Assembly (NCBI GenBank): GCA_944474755.1
Contig: OX104122.1
Coordinates: 10,178,641-10,242,640 of the forward strand
Direction: 5' to 3'
Source of the DNA: Limnoperna fortunei
Lineage: Eukaryota; Mollusca; Bivalvia; Mytilida; Modiolidae
DNA length: 64,000 nt
The notes beneath the pieces are model-generated. The model was not told the origin of the DNA. It did no database searches and saw nothing but the letters and a program-made list of their open reading frames with translations. How positions within the stretch are numbered: position 1 is the stretch's first letter; each line of letters starts with the position of its first letter. A program made the translations under genes and the position numbers. Positions 1 through 12,700 of the stretch are shown here, in pieces.

Positions 1-51
1 ATATAAAGACATGACAACCGGACAAATAGTGAAGGCTTATGATTTAGTTTG

Positions 52-185
52 CTAAAACAAAATCCCTTCACTATGGGTTGCTGTTCTCTAGTCCACTTTA
101 ACGATTGTTAATGTGCCTTGTTAAAGTGGACGTTCTAAAATTACAGCAACCGGTAGTGCAGGGATTTCTTTTATTAGTTTTTATG
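52..185. repeat. imperfect inverted duplication of the zinc-finger exon end
   Basis: Bases 91-102 and 120-131 are perfect reverse complements (GTCCACTTTAAC). The pairing continues outward through 76-84 / 143-151 (GGTTGCTGT) and, less perfectly, through the AATCCCT blocks near 62 and 165. The right arm lies in the coding part of the minus-strand zinc-finger exon. The left arm on the plus strand is therefore a shortened inverted copy of the same exon piece, in which NP-x-T-x-GCC is still readable. Confidence 0.6.
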
Positions 186-457
186 CAGATGGAACATGTC
201 ATGTGTTGCTTATCTTTATCAAAATGAAGCCAATCTTTATATTTAATATCGGATAACCAACGATCCTGAAATTTTCGTGTGACACTGATAGTATTCGATG
301 TTGACTGAGAGCTTGATGCAGTCTGCGGTGCCAATTGTTCTGTTTCAGCTTCTTTGTTTGCATTCTCTGTCGGCGCGGTACCCGCTTCATTTTGATTTTC
401 ATCCGTTTTTGCACGTTTATGTCCAATGAGAGTAAAATATGAAAAAATACGCTTCAT
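98..457 (-). CDS. TTF/hAT-type zinc-finger protein, N-terminal exon (partial, possibly decayed)
   Basis: The minus strand encodes 119 residues starting MKRIFSYF and followed by a Lys-rich stretch (HKRAKTDENQ) and a Thr/Ser/Gln-rich linker. It ends in a zinc-finger-like block: KFQDRWLSDIKYKDWLHFD, then MTCSICIK, then TGCCNFRTSTLTRH. This order (W-rich entry, CxxC, a second Cys pair, xxLxRH) is that of the TTF-type fingers heading many hAT-transposase-derived proteins of the ZNF862/C17orf113 kind. The frame stops a few codons after the TRH motif, so the transposase-like body would need further exons left of base 98, outside the window. I see only a weak donor candidate (GTTAAA) there. An inverted partial copy abuts the 3' end, so the locus may be a pseudogene. 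Family assignment is by motif recognition; function is unknown. Confidence 0.5.
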   Translation of the reverse strand: MKRIFSYFTLIGHKRAKTDENQNEAGTAPTENANKEAETEQLAPQTASSSQSTSNTISVTRKFQDRWLSDIKYKDWLHFDKDKQHMTCSICIKTNKRNPCTTGCCNFRTSTLTRHINNR

Positions 458-546
458 CTTGAAGTATGAACAACACGTTATAAAAAAAAATCGATAATAT
501 ATTGTCGACGTGATTTAGATGCTTGCTAAATTGTAATTCTCGCCGG

Positions 547-1701
547 TATCAGGTCACTTCGGTACACGGTCACTTCGATACTGACATAATTAGTCACTTC
601 GGTACTCGGTACTGGACACATCAGTACTCAGTACTGGTCACCTCGGTACCTGTTTAATTTTCGGTACTTAAAAGTTCTTGTTTATATGTTTTTTCAATAA
701 AACAATGATTAAAAGCGTACTTAGGACAGGGAATACAGTTAAATTTCCGGTATATTTTAAAGGGACTTTGTCAAAGCTGTTGACTATGGGGGAATTTCTC
801 AAAGCAGTGTAAATTACATTGCGCCAGTAATGACCCAGGAGGTTTTTTAAGCGCGTCAATTCAACAAAAAATGCGGGAAGGGCGCAATGGTGCTCTCTAG
901 ATTGAACACTGAAAACTAATTTCTTTTAATCATAAATATCTTTTGTCAGGACTACAAAGAAAAAAATTAGTAATTGCAAGCTAAAATTATTTTAGAAATA
1001 TTGCAAAAATATATATGCCAAGCTTGGAGGAGGCATAAATAATGGGACGACCTCAATCCAAATTCAAACCACAATGAGCGAGTTTCCGTGTATCCAGTGT
1101 AAAAAAAAACCTGCGACCTAGACTGTCCAGTGTGAACAGTGTTCCCACTGGCAGCACAGGACCTGTGACACAGGCATTTCTAGAGTGGATTACAGACAAG
1201 CTGTAAAAGGTAATCAAGGTTTGTACGTAGTGGTGATGTTCCCCGTGTACACAGCCAGAAGAACCAGATCCTGAGCTCCAGATTGCCCAAGAATAGCCCT
1301 CACAGAATGCTCCATAGTGTTGTCTGTATACATTTATTATTATTATGTTTAAATACATTATTAGTTGTATCAATAAATTGTATACGAACAGTGAATTCTT
1401 TGTTGTCAAGAAGCCAATAAAATATAGAAGAAGAAATAACTAGTACTACACACATGTTTATATATGACAATTTATTTCAAACACATTTATCATTTTACAC
1501 ATGACAATATTCAAATATAAATATACAAACTAAGACAATATTATACAAAATTTAAACAATATAATACAAAATTCAATTAATACAATTGAAAAATCTTCTT
1601 AGTACCGAAGTGACCAACACCTAGTACCAAACTGTCTGGTTCTGAATACAAAGTGTCCACGTCAGTACCGAGGTGTCCTTGTACCGACGTGACTAGCATT
1701 C
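547..1701. mobile_element. non-autonomous Mutator-like element with subrepeat terminal inverted repeats
   Basis: The segment is flanked by a 10-bp direct repeat, TTCTCGCCGG (537-546 and 1702-1711), consistent with the 9-11 bp target duplications of Mutator-like elements. The ends are inverted repeats of about 100 bp built from a short unit, GGTCACTTCGGTAC (left, about 550-655) and GTACCGAAGTGACC-type units (right, about 1600-1695). The interior carries a broken PHD-type zinc-finger segment and otherwise AT-rich DNA, with no transposase. Superfamily placement rests on TIR and TSD form and the captured domain, and is inference. Confidence 0.5.
1083..1270 (+). pseudogene. PHD-like zinc-finger exon remnant inside the Mutator-like element
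   Basis: The plus strand reads FPCIQC, then after an in-frame TAG continues TVQCEQCSHWQHRTCDTGIS and RVDYRQAVKG before losing the pattern. The spacing C-x2-C ... C-x2-C-x2-WQH-x2-C is that of a PHD-type finger, and the TGIS-x2-DYR-x-AV sequence after it is familiar from molluscan transposon-linked proteins. The stop codon between the two Cys pairs and the loss of the later Cys residues make it a dead fragment, probably of the element's former coding region or a captured host exon. Confidence 0.5.
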
Positions 1702-1809
1702 TTCTCGCCGGCATGTAATTCTCGCCACCCGATCTTTTGACAGTTTTTATGAAAATTTGGCATTTTAAAAGTGACCAGAATTTGTTTTGGATGGAAGACA
1801 ATATAATCT

Positions 1810-3450
1810 TTAGCCTTTCCTATTGATTTACATGGAAAAATAAAGGCACAGTCACAAAAATGGTGAAAATTGCTTCGGTCTTTTTAATGGCATGAACTAC
1901 TCTCTGACCAGTATATCTTAAACTATTGATAAGGACCAATCCCAAGGAACAGTAACGAAAAAAGTCTTAAAAATACTAACAAAACACAGACAGATTAATC
2001 CCGTTATAAAATAAAAATGGGTGCATTTCATCAAATTATATATAGAAAATCTGACCAACAGAATACCACAGAATGCTACAGAACTCTATAAAATACCATT
2101 TTTTTCTTTGATAAAACTAAATAAAATATTTTTAATGTGTAGTTATGCCTTATTGGATAACATTATGTCTGAAAATCACATGTTTGTTTATTATTATGTC
2201 TCGTCTTACGCGGATGAAGTTAAAAACTGCTATACCACAGAGCACCACAGAACTCTAAAACCTCAAATTGGTTTCCGAGATTTGTTAATCCGTATAACTC
2301 GCTGAGTGCGGCTGAAGTTTTTCATGAAAAAGGCAGTACCACAGAACACCACATAACTTTATTTAAACACCTTATAAATTGAATTCAAAAAGCTGTTTTA
2401 AATGTTTATATGTGTTAATATTCTGTAAATTCTCATTCTGAATATTTGTCAAAACAGACGTGTTTTCTCTAGTACTAGTATACAAAGAAGCTATTTACAG
2501 CAATTCCACATAACAATAGTTCAATTATTACGCATAATATATAAAAAGAAATAATTCAAGATTGCTGGTCAATCTGGCTGCATATTAAGCTTTGTTTTCT
2601 CTTAAAATGCCACCTTCTTGAAATCATCTGTTATACGTACATGTATTACAGAACAGCATAGTTTAAGAAATTTCATATTTAAAACAAGGAATTCCTTGTT
2701 TAAAAACATTCATATATAATTTTTTAAAAATAAATGTTTCTTATATATAAAAATCATCATCGTCATAAAAGATGCTTGTTAATTAGTAAAGAGCTGTCGT
2801 GGAGAACCCTTACCAAAATAGATTTATGGCTCTAGCACCACAATAATACTATGGGGTGATTTTTTAGAATGGTGTTACTAATAAACATCAAATAAGATTA
2901 AACTCAGCAGGTATGTCTAACTTGTGTGAAAATTTTTAATTTGTTACAGAAGTTGTAAAATTTGATCTTCATATAGATCTACTTTTTTCTCGACTGTTAC
3001 ATTGGTCATGTATTGTTTTATGAAGAAATTGTTAATATAAACACAATTTAATCATTTCAGTTTCCCTTTTTAGTTTTTTAGTGTGTTCTGTAGTATTTTC
3101 GTTTCCTTCTGTGGTATCGCCGTTTTCAGCCAAACATTCAGCTGCGTACAACGGTACATAAGGGTGAACAAAAGGAGGTTTTTAGACAAATTGTTCACAA
3201 ATAGGCATATAATAATATTTTTATTTTATTTGATCAATGACAATGGAAAAAGTGATTTTATATGTAGTACGCCACCAACCCATAAATTATACTATAAAAT
3301 TCAAACCGCCACTTCGTGGGTTTCCGATGATGAAAAATTATTGGCTACCTGAACATCATACATGTATGAGAACATGCCATTAATCAAGTTGCATTTCAGG
3401 ATATGGTTTCATTATTAATCTTTGACAAACACTTATCTGGATTTATTTTA
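1810..3450. other. AT-rich intergenic DNA, upstream flank of the LEKR1-like gene
   Basis: No convincing gene. A short motif (ACCACAGAAY, often CACCACAGAACTC) recurs at about 2060-2090, 2232-2260 and 2330-2350 on the plus strand and in reverse near 3085-3120, perhaps the worn ends of an old element. A T-rich stretch ending TTTAATTTAG|GT near 3455 could be the 3' splice site of a 5' untranslated exon for the following gene; I cannot place that exon. Confidence 0.3.
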
Positions 3451-3478
3451 ATTTAGGTGTTGGTGTTAATTATAAGGA

Positions 3479-3792
3479 ATGAAAACAGACAGTAAAATGT
3501 CAGAAAATCAGGTTAAAGAAACTGAGCGATTTGAAAGATATGACCCACAGTACCCTCTTCCTGAAGCCATTAATAAGATGGAAAGAGACGAGACTGTTTG
3601 TAAATACTGCGGAGTTAGCTACTTGATACACAACGAAATAAAAAAATTAGAGGAAAGACTGAAAGCTACAGAGAAAGAGTTGGAACATTTAAAGGGTTGT
3701 GAAGTTCGGGAAAATCAGCTAAAACAGCAAGTTGCTCAGTTGAAATCAGAAATCTCCGATTTACAAAATATTGTTAGTGATAAAAGTTTAAT
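3479..3792 (+). CDS. LEKR1: LEKR1-like coding exon 1 (CxxC head)
   Basis: Encodes residues 1-104 plus two bases. It begins MKTDSKMSENQ; a second ATG at codon 7 is possible. It holds PLPEAINKMERDETVCKYCG, which is the most diagnostic part of the protein, and the start of the coiled coil. The donor is AT|GTGAGT (phase 2), and the next exon supplies the G of a Met codon. Confidence 0.85.
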
Positions 3793-6700
3793 GTGAGTAG
3801 AAAACAATTTATTTCTTTCAAGTTTGTAAATTGAGTTTGACCTTTTGTTCATTAAATTGGGGTGTGGGGGAGGAATGGGGTATGGTGATTGAGTGTAGAC
3901 AAACATGTACATTTGACCATTAGCTTGTTAGTAACATGTGCGTTTAAAGTTTGTTTCGGACATCAAGCAAGGCGTACTCAATATATAGGTACTTACATGA
4001 TAGCATTTTTAAACTACAATGTCAATGAACAAGTTTGATATAACTTATTACATCCCGTGAAAAAAGTACAAAATGTATGTACATGTAAAATTAAATGTAT
4101 AGATACAATATTCATACATTGCCAGTGGGAAAAAATTCTAAAACAACAAAGAAAATATATATTTATTTGTACAAGCCTTAAAAACAGGTAGAAATTAATA
4201 GAACAATTTTGATGCTTCTGTCACTTTCTGAACTATGTTTGATAAGTATGACAGGTGGTCGTCTGCATCCTATGATATAGAACGAATAATCATACCCTCG
4301 CTTTTTTTTTGGCGAGTTAATCAGACAATAAACTAACTTTAGATTATAGTGGCAGTAAAATTCGGCCTACCTATGATTTGAGATATACATTTGGCTACAG
4401 GTTATTTTGATTCTCAATATTTTCTCTTTTTTTTTAAAGAGGGTATTATTGCAACACCCCTCATTCCAACCGCCATGTGTCAGTACTTCTGCTTTAGATT
4501 TATTTACTTACTGCCCATTGTTATCTCTGGTGTGTGGAGCAGCAATGAAGTCTTTTCATTTCTGTCTGTCTTTCGCCAGTTTCTGTAGACTTTCCCAGGT
4601 TTGGTGTAAATTGTTCATATCAGCTTCTACTGTTTGCTTTATGTTTACTATTATCTTTGGTCTTTCTCTGCATCATTTTCCTTATGGGGTCCAGTATAGG
4701 GCAGTTTTTGTTAGGTTATTTGATCTTTTCTGCTTTAGTTTACTTCATAAATGTAAACCTAAAGTTACATGTATGGGGCCCCATGTAAATGCTGATTAAA
4801 AATTGTGTTAGTCCTTTTTTTGTAGGATGTCAACCTTACAGGAGAGTCTGAAGAACGAATCACAGATGACAGCCAAATTACAGAACCATAATCACGAACT
4901 TGTAAAGAATTTAGAAAACACGACGAAAGTGAAAGATGACTTACAGCAAAAACTGAAGTAGGATGTGTATAATTTTGCAGTGTATTGATTGCTAGATGTG
5001 CAACCGGTGGTGAAAAAAAGGGGTGGGGGGGGAGTGGGGGAAGGTAGAAATTTTTTGGCAAATATTAAACTGGCATTGATCAGCATAAATACACATGATT
5101 TGAAATAAAAAGCTGATGCCTTGTCCTAGTACTAGGAAAGATTGCCACAGATTACTTATCATGCTAATTTTTGTGATGGTTGATTGATGATTGATTGTTG
5201 TTTAACGTCCAGCAAGCAATATTTGATAGGGGAGCCTCGGTGGCCGAGTGGTTAAAGGTAGTTTGTCTACTATTGATCACATGGTCTGTCAACACTGAGA
5301 TTGCGGGTTCGATTCGCACTGTGGACAGGGTACTTGACTCCAATCTTAATTGACAAGGATTACCAGTTTTCCTACTGCAGGTCGGGGGTTTTCTCCGGGT
5401 ACTCTGGCTTCCTCCCCCAATAAAAACTGGATGCCATGATATAGCTGAAAGTGGCGTTAAACATCATTCAAACAAACAAACAAACTTATTTGAGACAGTA
5501 CAGTACTGCAGGTGTACTCAACTTCAATCTTATGGAATTGCCAGTTTGCCTTCTAAAGGCCAAGGTTTTTATTGGGTGCTCCAGCTCCCAATAAAACTCC
5601 ATTAAACTCCATTTAAATAAACATGAGACTGAATAGCGATAAAGAATAGTCCTCTTCTATTGATCAAGAGCATCTCAACAGTTAGGTTGTAGGGTTGAGC
5701 CTAATTGTGGCCTTGGTGTGCTTAACTGCAACCTTCATTGTTAAGGATTGCCAGTTTTCATGCCTATGGTCAGGGGTTTTCTCTAGGTACTCTGGTTTCC
5801 TCCCCCAAGAAAAACTGGACACCATTGCAAAGATGAAAAATTGCTGAAAGTGAGGTAGGACAAATAAACAATCATATTACAATAAAATTAAACCTACTCA
5901 CGAGGCATCTTGTCTTATGATGTCTGTTTTTGCTCTTCTTGGGTGGTCTTTTTAAATGTATAGAGTCAATTCATTTTGTAGGTCAAGAAATGTAATTTTA
6001 GAAAAACACTTGCCACAGATCAAGAGGAAGATACAAGAACAGAGAACAGAAGTTTCTGCTGTCCACCAGTTTGTGGAGGAAAGAAACAAGAAAATCAAAG
6101 AAGAAATGATGTTGATGTTTTCAGATCTTAAGGGAAGATGTCAAGAACAAGGCAATGGTATATTTATATATACGTCATACATCAAATATGGGGGCCATGA
6201 CCTAAATTTGGTCACCGAGACCCTGTCTTAAAATTAGAACTTAACAAAACACAGTGTCAGCTCTTACCAGGACCATGATTTGTTACATTTGCATCATTTT
6301 TGTTATATTTATTGCACCAACTGGAATGCCATTTTTTTCCTGTATGATTCCAAAATTATAAATTCCACAATTTAAATTGTGTCAACAAAGCCATTATGGT
6401 TTTGTTGTTTGTTTGTTTGTTGTTAATGCCAATTTCAGCAATTTTTCAGCTATTTCATGGCGTCCATTTTTTATTGGGGGAGGAAGCTGGAGTACCAGGA
6501 GAAAACCCCTGACCTGCGGCAAGAAAACAGGCAATTCTTGTCAGTTAAGATCGACTCGAACCCGCAATCTCAGTGTTGACAGACCACGTGAAGCCATAAT
6601 GGCAAACAAGTTTTAAAATTATTTTTTAATCATTGTAGGAATGGCAGCTGAACGGCAGAGAAAGGAAAACTTATTTATTAAACCTATAAATCAGTTTAAT

Positions 6701-9700
6701 AGCAGAGAAAAATATATACGTATATCAATTCCAGGGTGTTTCTGCTCTATTACAAGCAATTGGACCTCCTTGATCTCCACAGAGATATAAGAAGGAGCTA
6801 CATTATTGTAGCTAGCTCAATATCAATCTGTTCTTAGTAAAAAGCAGGTGTTTTTACTACACCAGAAACTTTGTTCAGAGTACATAAAGCAAAATTCAAC
6901 TAGTCATTAATTTATTAGACTTAAAGTCTTAAATACTTATTAAATGTTTAATTGTATTAACTTTTTAAAACAAATAAAATAAAAACATTTACATTTATGG
7001 AATGTTTAGAAGGTTATTTTTTATTAAAGTCTCTTTTGTTTTCAGAAAAGAGAAATTTAATGAAGAAAATAGACATGTTGGAGACAGAAAAATCAGAGGC
7101 TTTATTGGCGAGTGTAGCCATGACAGAAAAGGTCAGAGTCCAGGAAAACGATTTGAAACAGCTTACATCATTGGTTGATGAAAACAACAAACTACATCAA
7201 CAGTTATCAAACCTAGACACACAAATAAAAGGTAGAATTGTTTACAAAATATTTGGTACATTTGGGCCCATGTTGCTACAAAGGTTAACCTTTAGACATC
7301 TCTGTAGCTTATCATCTCTCACAAAGGTTAACCTTTAGACATCTCTGTAGCTTATCATCTCTCACAAAGGTTAACCTTTAGATATCTCTGTAGCTTATCA
7401 TCTCTCACAAAGGTTAACCTTTAGACATCTCTGTAGCTTATCATCTCTCACAAAGGTTAACCTTAAGACATCTCTGTAGCTTATCATCTCTCACAAAGGT
7501 TAACCTTTAGATATCTCTGTAGCTTATCATCTCTCACAAAGGTTAACCTTTAGACATCTCTGTAGCTTATCATCTCTCACAAAGGTTAACCTTAAGACAT
7601 CTCTGTAGCTTATCATCTCTCACGTGGGACTTTGTCCTGTTTGCAGAATGGCAAAAGGTTGCAAAAGACTTGACAACATAATGAGATAAAATTGACTAAT
7701 AACTGTCTATGTTTACTAATTACAAGATTTAATACAGTTAACAACTTACTTATGTTGGCAGTTCCATAGCAACCTAATGTGTTCAGTCTCATGTTTGTAA
7801 GTTCCCTAGCAACTCATGAGTTAGTGTCTAAGGATTGACATTTTCCAGTAACCAGATGCGTTTAGGTTTACACATTACTTTTCCAGAGTTGGCAGTTACC
7901 TAAAACTCATTTGTGATGATTGTTTGTTTGTTTGTTTCAATGGTGTTTAATGCATCTTTCAGCAATTTTTCAGCTGTATCAGTTTCTATTGGGGGGAGCA
8001 AGCCGGAGTACCCAAATAAAACCCCGACCTAAAGATGGAAAACTGGTGATTGAAGTCAAGCACACCCTGCTCAGTGTTGGATCCAGGGGGCGGGGTGGGT
8101 GGGTGGGGGGGCGTAGGGCTGTATGCTCCCCTTTAAAAAAAAAGAACAGGGAGGGTAAAAACCAGCCTCAAAGGCTAAAATGTAATCCCGGCTCGTCCTC
8201 GCCATAAATAAATGCATTGATGGGACTAATTCGTTTATTATGATATCTCTGTTGTATATACTGTACCAAATAAAGTTTACTGAACACTATAAAAACCTTT
8301 TTTTTCTTTGCCTTCCTTTTCGGACATCCCCTTTTTACGCCCCCCTTTTGAAAATCCTGTATCCGCCCCTGCTGCTCGCAGTTATACTTGAACCAGCAAC
8401 CCTCAGTGTCGACAGACCACATGATCAATAGTACATAAACTACCATAACCACTCTGCCACCGAGGCCCCCCCCCCCCATTTGTGATGACGTTTCATTTCG
8501 ATCTTTTTTTAACCCCTAGTTGGGCCTAGAGAAATTACCAATTTCCATGGTAGTAGATATTAGTTGTTATTTTGCAAGGGCTTCTTACAATATGTGTATC
8601 ATGTGAAAAAGAGAATATATATGTAGGGAGACATGATCCTGAACTTTTAATATGTCATTGTGTCTATGCCACACAGTAATGGCAAACAAAAGTTTCATTA
8701 TGCAATCTTAATTGAAAAGGATTGCCAGTACATGTATTCCAGTATTATAGTACACATGCTACCTTAACCACTATGCCACTGAGCCCCCCCCCCCCTCGTC
8801 GTTAGCTGAAAATTGCTGAAAGGGGCTTTAAAACCCAGTCAAAGGAACACTCAGACTAGTACTAAAGTGTAGGTACTGGTGATGACTGTAGAATTGTGAA
8901 GTTTTGATTGTTGTGTTCTTTTGTTCATAAACACAGTTATTATGATAATTATTTTTGAATTATTTATATATTAAACATTTTGTTTGTCTCCAGATTTAAA
9001 GCATGAACTTGATGAGGCTGTCTCAAAATGTAGGAGTTTAACAATGGAATCTCAACAGTTTAAAGACCAGCTACGGTAATACATTTATAATAAATGTTAT
9101 CAATATGATGCTTGCTGGAGAAAACCGTGCATAATATAGTATATGTTATAGGGTTAAAAACAGAAATTCACATTTTTATTTATTCCAGAGGCTGTATTAT
9201 TCAAGTATTCAACAATAAAAAAAAAAAAAAAAATCTGCACTATCAAGTACCAACAGCAGTTTTATTTGGTCATTGGAAATAAACATTGGGACACCTTGAT
9301 CTATTTTTTTCATTATTAGTTCCTTGGATAAAATACCTTGGTCATAGATGATTGACAATAGTGAATGCACGTGTTGCCAATTAAGGTTAAATAAGTTTTA
9401 TGCTCCTGCAAGGGAAAGCCTAAGGGCATTTTTTGTCTCGCCTGCGACGAAAGTCGCTGGAGGCGAGACATATGTATGGGAATCCGGCGGCGGCGGCGGC
9501 GGCGGCGTAAACACTTGACATCTTGCTTCATATCTTTGTAAGCCCAAGCCCTAGGTCCATCAAATTTGGTCCAGAGGTAGCTTATGATGAGTACTTGCCA
9601 GTCAGTCACCTGTCACCTGACCTTGACCTCAATTTCACGGTCCAGCGACTACGTTAAAGTTTTTGGGTTACAACAGTTCCTCTGTAACTACGCATGGTAG

Positions 9701-12700
9701 GATGACAATATTTGGTGTATAGGTTGCTGATGACTAGTACATGACTGTCTGGTAGGTGTCACCTGACCTTGACCTCAATTTCACGGTCCAGCGACTACGT
9801 TAAAGTTTTTGGGTTACGACAGTTCCTCTGTAACTACGCATGGTAGGATGACAATATTTGGTGTATAGGTTGCTGATGACTAGTACATGACTGTCTGGTA
9901 GGTGTCACTTGACCTTGACCTCAATTTCACGGTCCAGCGACTACGTTAAAGTTTTTGGGTTAAGACAGTTCCTCTGTAACTACGCATGGTAGGATGACAA
10001 TATTTGGTGTATAGGTTGCTGATGACTAGTACATGACTGTCTGGTAGGTGTCACCTGACCTTGACCTCAATTTCACGGTCCAGCGACTACGTTAAAGTTT
10101 TTGGGTTACGACAGTTCCTCTGTAACTACGCATGGTAGGATGACAATATTTGGTGTATAGGTTGCTGATGACTAGTACATGACTGTCTGGTAGGTGTCAC
10201 CTGACCTTGACCTCAATTTCACGGTCCAGCGACTACGTTAAAGTTTTGGGTTACGACAGTTCCTCTGTAACTACGCATGGTAGGATGACAATATTTGGTG
10301 TATAGGTTGCTGATGACTAGTACATGACTGTCTGGTAGGTGTCACCTGACCTTGACCTCAATTTCACGGTCCAGCGACTACGTTAAAGTTTTTGGGTTAC
10401 GATAGTTCCTCTGTAACTACGCATGGTAGGATGACAATATTTGGTGTATAGGTTGCTGATGAATAGTACATGACTGTCTGGTAGGTTCCACCTGACCTTG
10501 ACCTCAATTTAACGGTCCAGCGACTACGTTAAAGTTTTTGGGTTATGGCTGTTCCCACTGTAACAATGCAGGGTATGGTGACAATATTTTGTATACAGGC
10601 CGCTGCTGATATTTAATGCTATTTACGTAATGCTTATGACGAAATTTATTTTTGTTACTGATGCGGAATGCAGGCGAGACGTTTTTCTGTGTCCACACTT
10701 GTATTGTCTGGTCACGTGTCTCTCAATCCATCTAGATGGCTTCTCTGTCCAGCTATTTTTTACTACAATTTTATATCTGCAGCATTTATATTTAAGGCCA
10801 ACACATTTTTATTTTTGTGAGATATTCTTAAAATCAGTTTGTGGGGGGGCATAATTTGTGTCTTGCAGACACGCGTTACCATCTCAAACTTTACCAGTAA
10901 CAAAGCAACCTTTATTTTCCGCTTTGGGGGCATACTTCTTATCTATTTTTTTTAACTAATAATAAGATGTGCAATGTCAAAGGTCAAAATCTTGTAATGT
11001 CAAAGGTCAAAATCGTGTAATGTCAAAAGGTCAAAATCATGTCATGTCAAAGGTCAAAGTTTTAATGTCACAGGTAAAATATCTTATTATATATCCCTTT
11101 TTTTACTGCTTATGTGATACATTACAGGAATAAAAATCAAGAAGTAGAGGACCTGACGGGGCAGTTTAGACGGAAAGAGCAAAATTCTGAACTAACTATT
11201 CAAAAGTATGTATTTAAACAAAACTGCAATTACTACAAATTTATTAGATTTAAAGACTTGATACAATTGTTTAAACCAAGGCCCTGGAAATTTTCCTGAG
11301 TCATGTTGGACATTTTACCGGTCATCATATAAAAATATTGTGTTTGCTTAACCTGGGATGTGTATGTGCTTTCTTTAAAGTTCAGAATAAAGGTCTTTGA
11401 AATTTTTTTTAAGACCTTGGTAGATATTAGTTGTTGTTTTGTATGGGTTCCTATGATATATGCACCATGCAAGAAAGGAAATATACGTAGGAAAACATTC
11501 TGCTTCCTAACATTTCTTTATTATAAGATGACATGTTGTCTTTTCAACAATGTAATAGCAAACAAGGTTTTTTTATGAACATTCGTGAGACATTTTCATT
11601 AACCGGAAGTAGGAAGTTGTTTCAAAATTACAACAAGTTCTGAACAGAATTAAATTTTATACAATACTCTGCGATGGACCACGTTTTTTACAAGTTATTA
11701 TTTATTGAATTAAATATTTATTTTGTTTTCATCATTTCAATAGGATTTAATTTGAATTGATTTTCCCAAGATTTATGTACGTCAGGTAAATTGGCGCATG
11801 CGTGATGTACAATTTTGACCACACATGTTTTTCCATCAATAAGTCATATTTTCTAAGCAATATCAGGGGTGGAAAAATGTGTTAGTCCGACGCCCGGGGC
11901 AGTGCAGTTGTATCTACGGGCACGTTTTTTTCCACAGAAAAAAGTCCGTCCGGCCTTTCTTTTCAAATAAAAAACGTTTCTTTAATTTCATTTTACATCT
12001 TGATTGATAGTTTGCCTGTAATTTTGTATTGATTTTAGCATAACTACATAGAGATATTACTTCCTGGTTGAGTCTATTTACGATATTGGTAATAAATAAA
12101 TAAATATTCTAATTAGAATCATTTCGGCCTTTAAAAGTAACCGGTTTTGGGGTTTCGACTCAAACGCTTACTTGTTGTAGTTGATAGGGTCGCGAAAGAT
12201 AAATGTCGCTGTTCAATTTTAAGTTAACTTCAAGTGAACAGAACGTAACCACGGGATCGGAACAGGATAAAAGAAAGGACACTGATGACGATGATGATTA
12301 TCGTGAATCTAAAGATAAAAAGTATGACCGTGAAAAACGAGTCTGAACTTTCAAACCATCTTAAAGACTAAAATCTACTAACTCTGAACCAATACTTTAT
12401 TACATGCAATAAATAAAACATCTTGATAACATAAACTGTTTTTATTAGATGAAATTGCTAATACAACAATGTCAAATATCAATAATATTTTAAATTTATA
12501 GAATTAGTCCATTGGCATTCCACACACCTAGATATGCAATCATTTATTGTTATATACCATTTACAAAATATCTTGGTATGAATTGGGCTTTGAATGAAAA
12601 CAGCTGGGCATGGGCATTTAAAATCTTTAAAAGCCTTGGGCTTGACCTTAAGGAGAAAATTTTTCCACCACTGAATATAACATAAAACCACTTTGTTCCT

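Noticed and set aside
1053..1409. 118-residue minus-strand open frame
   Set aside because: It is the shadow of the plus-strand PHD-type remnant, which explains its His/Cys/Ser composition.
3083..3352. 89-residue plus-strand open frame before the LEKR1-like gene
   Set aside because: No motif, hydrophobic low-complexity translation, and it overlaps the recurring ACCACAG motif in reverse.
5230..5330. A functional tRNA-Ser gene
   Set aside because: A and B boxes are present, but the cloverleaf is not closed and the sequence continues into the SINE body. The same holds for the other copies.
8168..8479. 103-residue minus-strand open frame
   Set aside because: Runs through the MITE and the SINE head; no homology of its own.
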